A DNA stretch of 64,000 bases from Knufia peltigerae (lineage: Eukaryota; Ascomycota; Eurotiomycetes; Chaetothyriales; Trichomeriaceae). The notes under the pieces are model-generated. The model worked only from the letters and a program-made list of their open reading frames with translations, searched no databases and was not told the DNA's origin. The position numbers and the translations under genes are program-made. The stretch lies in the NCBI GenBank assembly GCA_030247855.1, contig JAPDRN010000005.1:248001-312000 (forward strand), in the 5' to 3' direction. Position 1 is the first letter of the stretch; each line of letters starts with the position of its first letter. Below are positions 33,414 to 44,792 of this stretch, one piece after another.

Positions 33414-34975
33414 TTATTGCACTGTCACCGTCGTCGTCACCGTCTCCGTAATTATCTCTGTCACCGGGGCTGGGCCTTGGGCTTGAGCTTGCGTCACTAC
33501 AGGGCTCGAGATTGGGCCAGACGTCACAGGAACAACGACCACGGGATCTGGTGTTGTGGTTGTTGGAGCATCTTGCTGCCCTTTACCTTCTATGCCGCTT
33601 GGCTGCACAGACGTCGTGATCGAAGACGCTAGATCTGGGAACGGCGATGCCGTAGACAAGGTACTCGGCCGCGGCTCTTCACTTGGCACATTCGTCTCAA
33701 CAGGCAGAGGTGTTCCTGGCTCGGACAGTGCCGTCTGAGCAATGCTAATAGTCCCTAGACCTGGGGTGATTATGGTGGCTTCAGGGGTCAGGCTGGCAGT
33801 AGTCGCGGGCGAGGCAGTAACAAATACTACTGCGACTGAGGCCAAGGGCGACGAAGGCGATGATGAAGGTAGTTCGGTCCCTGATGGAGTTGCTCCCAAA
33901 GAGTCGGTGGACTGTTGGTTCTGTTGCGTCGACGCTTCGGTGGTCGCGTCCAATGAGCTTGTGACTGCCGCGGCAGTGACCTCGGCGGTGACATCGACGG
34001 TGGTGAATATTGTAGTTTGAACCTGGACAGTGGTGGTTGACGCGAAATCAGGTGCAGGTTGCGTGGTGATGGTCTCGGCTCGTGCTGGCGGAACGATGGC
34101 AGTGCCTGTTCCTATCACTGAAGAGGGATTTGAATGGTCGCTGGCAGACTCTGTCGCAACAACGGTGCCGAATGCAGATCCGAACGCAGGCTGCGTGGTG
34201 TCGGGGTTATTTGTTACCGTTGCTGGAGACGTTGATGTCTCTGACACTATTGCACCCCCGATAGTGGTCGATGGAGCTATATCAGTTGCCTGTTGTGTGG
34301 CTGCTGCTGGGCTGTCAGCATTCGAAGCTGCTGGAACCGTTGTTGTCACTGTTGTTTCTGACACAAGCGAGGCGCCGGCAGTCGATGATGTGGTTGTCTG
34401 CGTCAAGAAACTCAAGTTGCTAGTATTGCCCGCACCAACACCTACTGCTGGGACTTTTCCATCCTCTGATCCCTTACTGGCAGAGGTAGTCTCGGATCTA
34501 GGACTTGCATCCGTTGCACTCACTGCAGCTGCAGCTACTATGGTTGTAATAATGTCTGAAGATTCAGCCGCACCAGGGGCCGATGTTGTGGCAGGGGCAG
34601 TTTCAGTCAAGAAACTCAGATCGCTGATATTCCCTGCGCCAACGCCCACAGCTGGTGCTTTGCCGTCCTTAGAGCCACCGCCGGTGGGAGCTTTTGATGC
34701 TTCGGCAGGGGAGCTCGTTTGTGCTGCTCTCACTTGATCTCCTGGATCGGTCGGAGCTTGTCGTCTCCTGCGTCCCTCTTGCGAAGCGTCGATACTATGG
34801 ACGACAACGTAGCGCTTTTGGGGTTGATTAACTCTGCGGACCGCGTCGCTATGCCTGAGAGAGAGAGTTAGTCGGGGAATCAGTATCAGAACAGGGAAGC
34901 TCACGTATAAATCGGGCCTGCCGATGTAAAGGTAATTAAAACAAGAAGTATCAGTGACAGTACAGCAATCTGCAT
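33414..34975 (-). CDS. Secreted Ser/Thr-rich mucin-like protein
   Basis: The two exons are 34975-34905 and 34854-33414 (50-nt intron with GTGAGC..CTCTCAG), for 503 residues. Splicing reveals a signal peptide (MQIAVLSLILLVLITFTSAG), then a dibasic-rich stretch (EGRRRRQ) suited to Kex2 cleavage. The rest is nearly all Ser, Thr, Ala, Val and Pro and is surely O-glycosylated. A segment of about 27 residues with the core PAVGVGAGN..LSFLT occurs twice (about 75 residues apart). The protein ends EIITETVTTTVTVQ with no hydrophobic GPI tail, so it is probably free or wall-trapped. A role at the cell surface is inferred; no enzyme domain is present. Confidence 0.75.
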
Positions 34976-35602
34976 GATGACGGCAGTATTCGTGATGGTC
35001 CGCAGTGATATTCAAAGAGAGATTAGCAGAATGCAAGTGATCTCGACTGGAGAAGGCACACGACCACAAGGCCAAAAGAACGGGGGACGAACAAAGTCAG
35101 CGGTGAGGTATAATATGATCGACGATAAGAAAATGCAGAGGTATAAAATAGAAGAATACAGAGTTCCTTGTAACCCTTTTTGAATTGTTGAAATCAGGCG
35201 CTGCTGGCTGGTCGAGCTCTTTGTCGGCGCCTGCATACGGTCCCAATTTCCAAGGGACCGCTGAGAGAAGTGGTTTTCGATCTATGAAACATGAGCATAA
35301 ACAATTCAAGCGATGGCGCAAGGCCATTGTATTGTCAGAAACAGAGGAAGAGAATGATGATGGTTGGTATTGATGCTGCGAGACAAAAGTCGATGGCCTC
35401 TGAGGTCTGCGCCAAGGCTGAAGGTTTGATGACGATTGATTGGCTGAGAGGCGCCCAAATGGACAAGTCGCCTCAGCCTCGTGTCTTTGTCCAGCCGCCA
35501 GATGTTTCCATGTTTCGTTTCAGCATCGCCCACTATGTTTCCATCTAGACCATGTTGCACACGGCGTCTATGTTGTGTTGTACATCGTTAATATTACACC
35601 TG
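34976..35602. other. Intergenic region, 0.63 kb
   Basis: It holds the promoter of the mucin-like gene and the 3' flank of the mtIF2 gene. No coding region is supported. Confidence 0.4.
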
Positions 35603-38600
35603 TCAGTACAGGCTTCGCTTCTCATGGATTTCCTCGAACGACTGAATTTGGTCGCCAACTTCAAAACCGTCCCAATTCTCGAAGCCCATACCACATTCAG
35701 AGCCTTTACGCATCTCTGTCACGTCTTTTTTGATGTTCTTGAAGGAGTTGAGAGTGCCTAGATGAAAGCGTCAGTAGCCCAAATATCAGTTTCGTGAATA
35801 GCAACCCACCAGTATACACCACTTCGCCGTCCCTGATGACTCGGATCTTTTCCGAACGGCGAATGGTTCCATTGGTCACTCGGCAGCCTGCGATTTTCAC
35901 TTTGGCCTTCTTGACCGTGATTTCGAAAATGTCGCCCACCTCTGCCTCTCCAAGGACCTTGTGGGTAATGATGGGCGGCAGTTTCTCGGCCAATTTCTCT
36001 GCGACGACGTCGGTGACTTTGTAGATGATATTGTAGTCCAGGATCTGAACGTTGGCAGCCTCGGCAAGGCGTCGAATTCCGGTGTCAACACGCTGGTTGA
36101 ATGTTATGGCATAGCCCCCCTCCCCAGAAGCAGCAAGAAGCTTAATATCAGATTCCGTCAACTCCCCAGTACCACTGTGAACAACATTTGCGACGACTTC
36201 CTTGTTGCCAATAGCACTGACCGCGGATACGAGTGCTTCTGTACTTCCGGCAACATCAGCCTTGATGAGGAAATGTACTTGTTGAGGTCCGAGAGACTCT
36301 TTTTCGACCCAGCCTTCGTTGTCCTTTGGTCGTCGGTTTGCTTTCATTTTCATGTAGCCTTGTTCTCTCTCCCAATCAAGCACCTTAGCTCGAGCCTCTG
36401 CTTCTTCCGTCCGAGCAGTGTTGATAGCGGACAAGTCACTAATGGTACGGACTGAGTCTTCTCTTTCCTGGCGAACGGCAACCGCGTCTTTGGCTTGCTG
36501 CTCTTCTACAGCCTGAAGGACCTCTGAACCGGCCATAGGGTCTTCGCCTCGCCAGCCATCAATCTGGACAGGAGTACCGGGAGGAGCCTCTTGAATCAGC
36601 TGACCAGCATCATTCCGTAAGGTGCGAACACGAGCCCAAGTATTCCCGGCCACAATAAAATCACCAGGTCTCAGTGTCCCACGTCGGACTAAGACAGTGG
36701 CCACTCGACCAGACTCACCAACTTTGGATTCAATGATCCAGCCTTCTGCTTGACCATCTGTCTCGGCTCGGAAATCATACACATCCGCCAGTGTTAGAAT
36801 TGCTTCCTCCAGATCTGCCATACCTTGACCCGTTTTTCCACTAACAGGCACGACTTGAAAATCGCCGCCAAAGTCTTCCACCACAATGTCATGCTGAGAG
36901 AGATCTCGCTTGACGCGTTCAATATCAGCATCGTCCTTGTCGATCTTGTTGATGGCCACGATTATCTGGACGTTTGCTTCGAGTGCATGCTTGATTGCTT
37001 CAATCGTCTGCGCCTTGACGCTATCGTCTGCTGCAACCACCAACACCACAATATCTGTGACATTGGCGCCTCGTCGACGCATGTCCAAGAATGCTGCGTG
37101 ACCTGGAGTGTCCAGAAATGTAATGTTCCGTTCTGAACCCGGCATGACGACCGAGAACGCACCAATGTGCTGAGTAATGCCACCATGTTCCGACGCGACC
37201 ACACTCGACTTTCTGAAATAGTCGAGGATCGTGGTCTTTCCATGATCAACGTGGCCCATGATTGTGACAATTGGTGGTCGAGGTGGTAACACCGAGGGAT
37301 CTTCAGGGGGCGGTCGAGCGACCAGATCCCTAGTTTCGTCGATGGTGTCGATGATGGGCTCGAAGCCATATATCTCTGCAAACATTGCAGAGGTGCCGGA
37401 GTCTAGGACATGATCATATCGAGCTCCTTCAAACCCTTCTTCCTCAAGTTTATCGATAAACTCTGGTAGTCGAACTTTCAACCCTTGAGCCAGTTTCTCC
37501 ACGCTGATGAATTCTGGTATTTGAATCTCAGGTCGCTTCTGCTCCACGGCTTCCGCTTTAGATCTTTTGGATTTTTTCTTCCGTCGCTGTTCGTCCAGAA
37601 TATCCTCGACCATATCTGGGTCAAATGCAGGTCCGCTACCCCTGTGAGCACTTCTCCTCTTGCCAGAATTAGGTTTCGTGCTCCGTGATGTATAGCCGGA
37701 ATCGTCCTCTTCCACATCATATATCCTGCTTCTTCGCCCACGTTCCTTGTCAATTTTCTTTCTCCGGTCATACCGCTCTTCCTCCGTTTCCAGAGCTGGC
37801 GTAGCTACCCCAACGTCATCAACTTCTTGTATTTCAACTTCAGAGCTAACAGGTGACTGGGGACTCGTCGTCGTACGAGATGTTCTTCCAAGGTCATTTT
37901 GCCTAGAAGGGTAACGGCCAGGTTGCCTAGTCAACCTTCGATCTTGTGGTGGGCGATCCCGTGCTTGGGATCTCGATCGAGATTCCCACGGGTTCAGCTG
38001 ATTCGAGGTCCTGTCAAATGCAGCTCCTCGATCATCAGACCTAGAACGATTCATGGGCTTGAGCGCTGCACCAATTCGGGAATCGGACAGTGTATCTGGA
38101 GCAGGTCTTTGGGATTGCGATCGCTCCTGACTTGCGTGTCTTCTACTTGGTACGTCACCTCTTCCCGAGAAAGGCCGAAAAGAGCGACTCCCATCTCCAG
38201 ATTGAAGTGCATCTTGATCAACAGAGCCTGCAGGTGCAGGAGGACCAATCGATGAAAGCTTCCTGATCTTGAACCCATTCTCGGACCCAGTTGATGAAGC
38301 TTGATTATCCGGGTCGCCTTTGCTCCGTTGTGGTGCTCCGCCATACCTCCCAAATCTAATTGGAGGCCCTTGTTGTCTGAAGTCTGATGAGGCCTGATCG
38401 AGGATGGCACTAGAACGTGATGTCCGTTGGGAATCGAAGGGTGTCCGAGAGGGGTATCTGCCTTTCGAGCTTGGGGGTGGTCGTAGCTGGGAAGCATTGG
38501 GCTTTGTGAATTCGGACAGAGGAGATGTGCTCTTCGAGGGGGCCAGAGGAGTGGGGGGAGTTGCCACTCGCGCCGCTGGTAATGGAGGCTGAGGAGAGGG

Positions 38601-38986
38601 CGAAGGCTGCGCTGTGCCCTTGTAAACGAGTTCTGCTTTCGGCGGCCGTGGACTCGTACATATAGTACACTCTGATCTTCGAGGCGCATTGACATGATTA
38701 CAGCGGCATCTCCATCCTAGCAATTCTCGGGAGGGAGTATGTGCAGGAGAATAGTCATCATGTTCTTCGACGTGAGCTGCCGCAGCTCCGGCCGGACGAT
38801 GTGATGGTGCAGTCGATCTATATGTTCGATGTTGAGACCGTAGGGACGTTGATGCCCGTATCTCGAGATGGCGTTTGAAGGCGCAGAAGAGGCATATGTC
38901 CCTTCGCTGTAGTAGCTGGAAGAGTCAGTAAATCTTTCCGAAGGTGATTACCAGCTGCTTACCCTGGACGATACAACTCTTCGCAT
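35603..38986 (-). CDS. IFM1: Mitochondrial translation initiation factor IF-2
   Basis: The three exons are 38986-38963, 38915-35810 and 35757-35603, for 1094 residues. The first exon codes for only eight residues (MRRVVSSR), and splicing yields a basic, Arg-rich mitochondrial presequence. The GTPase domain is complete: GHVDHGKTT (P-loop), GITQHIGAF (switch I), DTPGHAAF and NKID. Domains II, III and IV follow. IF-2 brings initiator tRNA to the small mitoribosomal subunit and joins the subunits. The N-terminal 400 residues are disordered but include an RanBP2-like zinc knuckle (W-x-C-x-C-x3-N-x6-C-x2-C) near residues 75-100. The extension makes it longer than yeast Ifm1. It is head to head with a mitochondrial carrier gene. 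Confidence 0.95.
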
Positions 38987-39368
38987 ACTGCAGCCACGTC
39001 TGCCAACGTTCCCAACGTTCAACGGGTCAGTTCTGACGGGAGGAAATGTGTATGGGCTGATCTCCAGTAACGCCGGTCGAATCCTCGACTCAATACTTTT
39101 TTTTCCCGGGCGCGCGCGCAGCCTCCGGAGTCCAGTGGGGATGAATGAATTCAGCCAATAATACCCCGTTATCAGACGGTGTTGGCCGCCCATACAATAT
39201 GGTATCGGCACAGGGAATTGCGTGCCCGCAAAAAATCAATTGGATAATGCACTATATGAACAACATATATTCGTCCTCACATATTCCGCGACCTGTTGGA
39301 ATGAGGTGAAGCCACTGCACACTTTCTCGAGTCGCGGTGAGGTCCAGTCTTGGACATTGTGAGCAGGA
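38987..39368. promoter_or_regulatory. Divergent promoter mtIF2 / mitochondrial carrier
   Basis: These 382 bp lie between two start codons pointing outward and so must drive both genes. It contains a T8 tract followed by an alternating GC run (39100-39121) and the sequence CAGACGGTG. No ORF is supported. Confidence 0.55.
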
Positions 39369-40514
39369 ATGGCAGACGGTGTCGAGGCTATCGAGGCCAA
39401 GGAGGCCGAAAATGCGGGCTGGGTCAGAACTGTGAAAGATCTATCGGCTGGTGCTGCTGGTGGTATTGCGCAAGTATTGCTGGGTGAGTCTCTTGTGTGG
39501 TATTGAGGTCGTAGTGTTTTTTTGGTCTAGGATGCTTGCAGGAGTTCTTTATCTGCTTATGGCTGTGAAGTAAATGCTGACTCAGTTTCAATATCAGGTC
39601 AACCATTCGGTAAGCCAAAGAAAACAGATTCTAGGTCTCTCATCTTACGTTCTTAGATATTGTAAAGGTGCGACTCCAGACAACTTCGACATATCCAAGC
39701 GCTGCAGCGTGCGCATCATCCATTCTGCAGAAGGAGGGGCCACTAGCATTCTACAAGGGAACGTTGACTCCTTTGATTGGTATCGGAGCATGCGTCTCTG
39801 TGCAATTCGGTGCTTTTCATTACGCTCGTCGAGCCTTTGAGGAACAGAATCTGAAGCGCAGTCCGGGCACTTCACCTGAGTTGTCATATGGCCAGTACTA
39901 TGCGGCCGGCGCATTTGCCGGTCTGACCAACTCTGTCCTGTCTGGACCGATTGAGCACGTCAGAATCAGACTTCAGACACAGCCTCACGGAGCGGATCGA
40001 TTATACAGCGGCCCTCTGGACTGCATCAAGAAGTTGTCTGCGCATGAAGGTGTTCTTCGCGGTCTTTTTCGTGGCCAAGCCGTCACGCTATGGCGTGAAG
40101 CACAAGCTTACGGTGTTTGGTTTCTAACCTTTGAGTATCTGATGGCACAAGATATGAAGCGCAACAACGCCAAGCGATCCGATATTTCGTCGCCCAAGGT
40201 CGCCTTCTATGGCGGTTTGGCTGGTGAAGCACTGTGGATTGCCAGCTACCCATTTGACGTCGTTAAGAGCAAGATGCAGAGTGACGGTTTCGGAAAGGAT
40301 CAGAAATTCAAGACCATGCGTGATTGCTTCTCCCAGACATGGAGAGCCGAAGGCATGAGGGGCTTCTGGAAGGGAATTGGACCGACTTTGGCAAGAGCCA
40401 TGCCTGTGAGCGCCGGTACATTTGCAGTGTAAGTTCTGATCTCTGGCGTTTGAAATATGTGTTATGGCTAACCACATTTACAGCGTCGAGATGACCATGC
40501 GCGCATTGGGATGA
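39369..40514 (+). CDS. Mitochondrial carrier, Ymc1 type
   Basis: The exons are 39369-39483, a 12-nt microexon 39598-39609, 39657-40428 and 40484-40514, for 309 residues. Three carrier repeats are seen, with the signatures PFDIVKV (formed across the microexon), PIEHVRI and PFDVVKS, and six membrane helices. The segment GTLTPLIGIGACVSVQFG matches yeast Ymc1/Ymc2 and the carnitine/acylcarnitine carrier branch. It should sit in the inner membrane and move a small metabolite (amino acid or acyl compound); the substrate cannot be read from sequence. Introns are 114, 47 and 55 nt. Confidence 0.93.
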
Positions 40515-40806
40515 GGTTAAGTAAGTAGAATTATATATTGGACTCGGAGCAAGATAGTCGGTGTCAACAACAATCAGCATCACGGAATTTGGACTGTCCC
40601 TACCTATGCAGTAGTTTGGTCGGATAGGACCCAGCAGGAAAGTCCGACTACTATTGAGTCGCGTAATTTCACATGAATGATTGCCATGTTTTCTGGTAGG
40701 AATGCCATTTTCTGCGGAACAAAGTTCAACACAGTTGCAATATTTCATATGCCTCGCTGTTGACCATAAAGAAACATGTACAACCTGGAAGAGTTCTTCT
40801 GAGGTC

Positions 40807-41553
40807 CTATCTGTAGGGCGCATCTGCTCTCGCCACAGCAGCTAATTCTGGCTCCCACTTGTCTCCATTCGCAAGCAATTTCTCCTTGTTGTACAGCAGC
40901 TCTTCTCTGTTCTCTGTAGCGTATTCGGCGTTGGGTGTCTCCACGATAGCATCGACGGGGCAGCTTTCTTGACAGAGACCGCAGTAGATGCACTTTGTCA
41001 TGTCGATGTCGTATCGGGTCGTCCGCCTTGATCCATCTTCTCTTTCTTCGGCCTCAATCGTAATGGCTAGAGCAGGGCAGATAGCTTCGCAAAGCTTGCA
41101 GGCGATGCATCGCTCTTCGCCCGAAGGATAGCGTCTCAGGGCATGTTCGCCTCGGAATCGTGGAGAAATGGGGCCCTTTTCAAAAGGATAATAAATTGTG
41201 TAGCTGTAGCACTACCTGTCAGCCTATCGTGTTCTCAATTTCGACCTCGAAATGTTCACATACGGTGCTCTGAAGAATTGTTCCAGCACAACATACATGC
41301 CGCGCATCATTTCTGTGAGTAGAAAATAGTTGCTGGCTTTGTCCGCCGCATTTTCCCCTTCGTAAAATCGCTTTGGTCGAGGCAATCGGTACCCTGAAGG
41401 AGGGGGGCCCGCTGGAAGGGCATTCCGAGGTCTCGAGGTATGGAATTGAGCTGTGGCGCGGAGAAATGGTGTTCGTTCTGTTTGTCGCAGGACATATGAA
41501 GCTGTCATCGGTCTCGCAACCAGCCGTGATGCTGGACGAAGTGACGACGCCAT
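40807..41553 (-). CDS. Complex I subunit NDUFS8/TYKY (NuoI)
   Basis: The two exons are 41553-41264 and 41203-40807 (60-nt intron), for 228 residues. A Ser/Arg-rich presequence is followed by two 4Fe-4S ferredoxin motifs, CIACKLCEAICP and CIYCGLCQESCP, which bind clusters N6a and N6b in the arm that passes electrons from NADH to ubiquinone. The sequence around them (PRFRGEHALRRYPSGEERCIACK) matches the Neurospora 21.3-kDa subunit. The frame upstream has an in-frame stop-free extension, but the ATG just after a GTACGC sequence begins a good presequence. It is divergently paired with acyl carrier protein. Confidence 0.95.
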
Positions 41554-41968
41554 CTTGCGTACCTGTCGCAGATTGCTGAGAATGAGTGGCGTGCGCAAGG
41601 AGAGGGAGGAAGAAAGAGGTTTTGATGATGTCGAAGGTGTAATTGAAGTCAGTAATGGACAGGCTCTCATTCGCCGGAATCCACAGGACTGTGGGCGTGT
41701 TAAGTTGTGCTTGTCTGACGACTCCAGCTTTGTCCATAGTTGACTGCCCAGGTACAATATCTCCCCGTCAGACGAGGTCAATCCTTTCGACACCTTCAAG
41801 CTCAAATGGCCCACCGTAATTCCAACGATTTCCCTTAGCTGTTTTCGACTTGCACTTTTGGCCGAGTTACGAGCTTGACATCAGAAAATCAATCGCCTTC
41901 GCAATCACGCAGCCATCACTCCCTGAACTGCCTCATCAATACCGTAGAGTCCAATTCAAGCCGTCAAG
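41554..41968. promoter_or_regulatory. Divergent promoter NDUFS8 / acyl carrier protein
   Basis: The start codons of two complex I-associated proteins are 415 bp apart and face away from each other. No frame here is convincing. A shared promoter is the simplest reading. Confidence 0.55.
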
Positions 41969-42539
41969 ATGATCCGCGCAGGTGCTGCAAGAGCCCTCTA
42001 CGCCGTCACAAGGACCCAGGTTCCCCGACAACTACCTGCTTTCCGATCTCAGATCTCGTCGTCCCTTCTGCAATCTTCCCGAGTCACTCCTTCATTCGTC
42101 CTTCCAAGCATACGATGCTATTCCGCGCCCGCGGGACTCTCCAAAGATGAGGTTCAAGGGCGGATAATGGATCTGTTGAAGAATTTTGACAAGGTGCGCT
42201 CCGGGAATAAGTCTCGGTGAATTCAAAGTGCTAACATGGCGCAGGTCACAGATGCATCAAAGGTACAATATTCCCAGGAACGCTGTCGACGACTTTTCTG
42301 ACAAGCCCATCTAGATCTCGGGCACATCACACTTCCAGAATGACCTTGGATTGGACAGCTTGGATACCGTCGAGGTGGTGATGGCCATCGAGGAAGAATT
42401 CAGCATCGAGATTCCAGACAAGGAGGCGGATGCTATCCACAGCGGTGAGTAGGATGCAGAAATCTGAGCGGACCACAGCTGACAAGATGAAGTCGACCAA
42501 GCCGTCACGTACATTTGCGCACAGCCCGACGCTCACTAA
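41969..42539 (+). CDS. Mitochondrial acyl carrier protein (NDUFAB1/Acp1)
   Basis: The four exons are 41969-42193, an 18-nt microexon 42245-42262, 42315-42444 and 42487-42539, for 141 residues. A basic presequence is followed by a classic ACP: DLGLDSLDTVEVVMAIEEEF holds the DSL serine that takes phosphopantetheine. In fungi this protein serves mitochondrial fatty acid and lipoate synthesis, is a complex I subunit and stabilises LYR proteins. The last intron is only 42 nt, with a GCTGAC branch close to its AAG acceptor. C-terminal helix (DEVDQAVTYICAQPDAH) complete. Confidence 0.95.
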
Positions 42540-42769
42540 ATCCGTGTGATGATGAAGGTGTAGATTGTGGTCAGGCACAAAAACCAATGGTTGTACATTT
42601 TCCTCAACCCCGGACGCTGGATGGCAGTTTGTACTATCAGAAAACAATATTAGATTCATGAGATCTCCACAATGGCACTCGATATGCTGGATCGCTGAAC
42701 ATTTAATTCCCAGGCCTACTTTTCTATCTTTTGTTCTATACACATCTATACCGTTCTAATTCGCGAAAC

Positions 42770-44137
42770 CTACACAATCTCTAACCTTCTCAGCTCCTCG
42801 ATTTCGGACACGGGATAACCCAGTTCGTTCAATACTTGATCAGTATGCTGGCCCAGCAAAGGTGGCTCGATCCTGACATTCATCGAGGCACCCTCGAACT
42901 TCATTGCCGGCCCAATCAGTTTTAGCATTCCATCTTTGGCCGCCTCAAACTGATTGATGTCTATCACCATATCTCTCGCCTTGGCCTGTGGATGTTCGAG
43001 TGCGTCGACGACATCATTGATTGAGCCGTATGGTAGACCGCTGCCTTCAAAGGCGTCCAGCCATTCACGTTGCGTCTTCTCGGCGAATTTTCTCTGCAGT
43101 ATCGAGTTGATTTCGTCCCGGTTTTCAACTCGCCCGTCATTTGTGCTGAACCTCTCGTCTTCCGCCAACCCTTTGATGCCCATGCGTTGACAAAACCCCT
43201 TCCATTGTCTGTTGTTGTTGGCAGCGACGAAGAGCATCCCGTCCTTTGTCTTGTACGCCCCGTACGGCACCAGATTCGGATGACCCAGTCCAAGCCGCTT
43301 TCCTCTCCTCCTCTTCTCCGGACCTTTGTCCAGGTCCAGATTCAGAGCAGCCAGGCCGACATTGATCAAAAGGCTCAAGCCACTTTCAAACAGGCTGCCC
43401 TCGATCTTGGAGCCCAGGCCAGTCCTGTGTCTCTGATCCAGGGCCGCCAAGATGGCACCGTGCATGTACAGGCCCGTACACAAGTCCGCCATGGCGACAC
43501 CAGGCTTCGTCGGCCCTCCGTGCTCGTCGCCCGTGATGTGCAACAGCCCGGCCTCGGCCAGCGCGATCGCATCGTACCCTGCACGGTCTCGACTCGGGCC
43601 ACTGGCCCCGTACCCACTGCAGCTGGCGTAGATCAGTCCCTCGTTGTCCCGTTTGAGGTCCTCGTAACCCAGACCGAGCTGCTCCATCTTGCCCGGGAGG
43701 AAGTTGTTCAGAACGACGTCACTCTGACGTGCCAAAGCCTTGACGATTTCCAGTCCCTTGGGGTCCTTGAGGTTGACCGTCACGGAGCGTTTGTTTCGAT
43801 TGACCGCGGCAAAGTACAGAGACATGTACTTGTGTTCGGGACGCCATTTCTGACCTTCGCCCGCGGTGCGCCACTGGCGAGTCTCGTCGCCCGCTCCCGG
43901 TTGTTCAACTTTGATGACCTGGGCACCGTAGTCTGCGAGGATCTGTGTGCAAAATGGCCCGGCGAGCACCCGGGACAAGTCGAGAACCTTGAGGCCGTCG
44001 AGCGGCAGGGTTTTTGTATTTTGGTCGGTGCCAGATTGGAAGTTCCTAGCTTGTTGCTGCAGACAATATCTTTTTCTTGTGGATGTCCTCTGACCATAGG
44101 CAGTCCATCTGCACACCTGTAGCACTGGATTTCTCAT
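42770..44137 (-). CDS. Class III CoA-transferase (CaiB/BaiF; SUGCT-like)
   Basis: A single exon of 455 residues starts at ATG 44137. A basic presequence (about 40 residues with Arg, Gln and Thr) suggests mitochondrial import. The CoA-transferase III fold is complete: LPLDGLKVLDLSRVLAGPFCTQ at the N-terminus, Asp in VAMADLCTGLYMHG as likely catalytic residue, and the C-terminal GQHTDQVLNELGY. Animal SUGCT, the closest well-known relative, transfers CoA between succinyl- or HMG-CoA and glutarate. It pairs head to head with an acyl-CoA dehydrogenase, which suggests a joint role in dicarboxylate or amino acid breakdown, though the acyl group is not certain. Confidence 0.92.
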   Translation of the reverse strand: MRNPVLQVCRWTAYGQRTSTRKRYCLQQQARNFQSGTDQNTKTLPLDGLKVLDLSRVLAGPFCTQILADYGAQVIKVEQPGAGDETRQWRTAGEGQKWRPEHKYMSLYFAAVNRNKRSVTVNLKDPKGLEIVKALARQSDVVLNNFLPGKMEQLGLGYEDLKRDNEGLIYASCSGYGASGPSRDRAGYDAIALAEAGLLHITGDEHGGPTKPGVAMADLCTGLYMHGAILAALDQRHRTGLGSKIEGSLFESGLSLLINVGLAALNLDLDKGPEKRRRGKRLGLGHPNLVPYGAYKTKDGMLFVAANNNRQWKGFCQRMGIKGLAEDERFSTNDGRVENRDEINSILQRKFAEKTQREWLDAFEGSGLPYGSINDVVDALEHPQAKARDMVIDINQFEAAKDGMLKLIGPAMKFEGASMNVRIEPPLLGQHTDQVLNELGYPVSEIEELRRLEIV

Positions 44138-44792
44138 TGCTATTGTGTGTTTGTGTGTGTGTACGTCTATACTTGTATGGATCCGACTTTGAATGGTCGC
44201 ATTGGTGATCACTCTGCGGAGAGTATGCTCTTGAACCTGGATCAACACTCCGGAATCCAAAGTTTTTTCAATCCGACACAACAGCCCTCTTGGTGGAAAT
44301 CTTTTTTTGCTCTCCTTTCTCAGTTCGACTCCCCTAATAAGGCCACGCATGTGATGTGGCCAGCAGCCGTCAGTGAAGGTCCCCAATAAAAACAAGCAAT
44401 AAGCCGAGTAGCCGACGGGTACTTTATGTGCGGGGGATTGCGCCATGTTGTACTCCCGTAGTATTTACTACATCAGGTATTCTTACCTAGGCAAGTACCT
44501 AGGGTATGATCGTCCTTAACCGAGTACCTTGCTTATTGAAACGTGCAGTGAAAAACGGCACCTGAGTGATTTATGATAGTGCAAGCATATCTGAAGGAGC
44601 TTGACCTGGGTACTACTATACTGCAGAAATCACCACTTCCCTGACCGACACTGGTTGACTCTGGGTACCTGTCATATCTGTCTCGTTGATGGACATTCAC
44701 CCAACAGGGGAGAGGTAGCACAGAGAAGCGAGTGTCGTTGTCATTGAAGTCAATTGTGCAAAGCAAGACCAAGGGAAGAAGATACAAACAGC
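44138..44792. promoter_or_regulatory. Divergent promoter CoA-transferase / acyl-CoA dehydrogenase
   Basis: The stretch of 655 bp contains GTGTGTTTGTGTGTGTGT (44142-44160) and CTAGGCAAGTACCTAGG-like palindromic pieces (near 44487-44505). No gene is supported. Confidence 0.5.

Noticed and set aside
34030..34737. 235-codon hydrophobic frame on the plus strand
   Set aside because: Antisense of the Ser/Thr-rich mucin-like gene. Ala/Val/Thr-rich composition arises from the repeat, and the signal peptide and intron support the minus strand.
43070..44122. 350-codon open frame on the plus strand
   Set aside because: It lies wholly antisense to the well-recognised class III CoA-transferase and results from GC-rich third positions.
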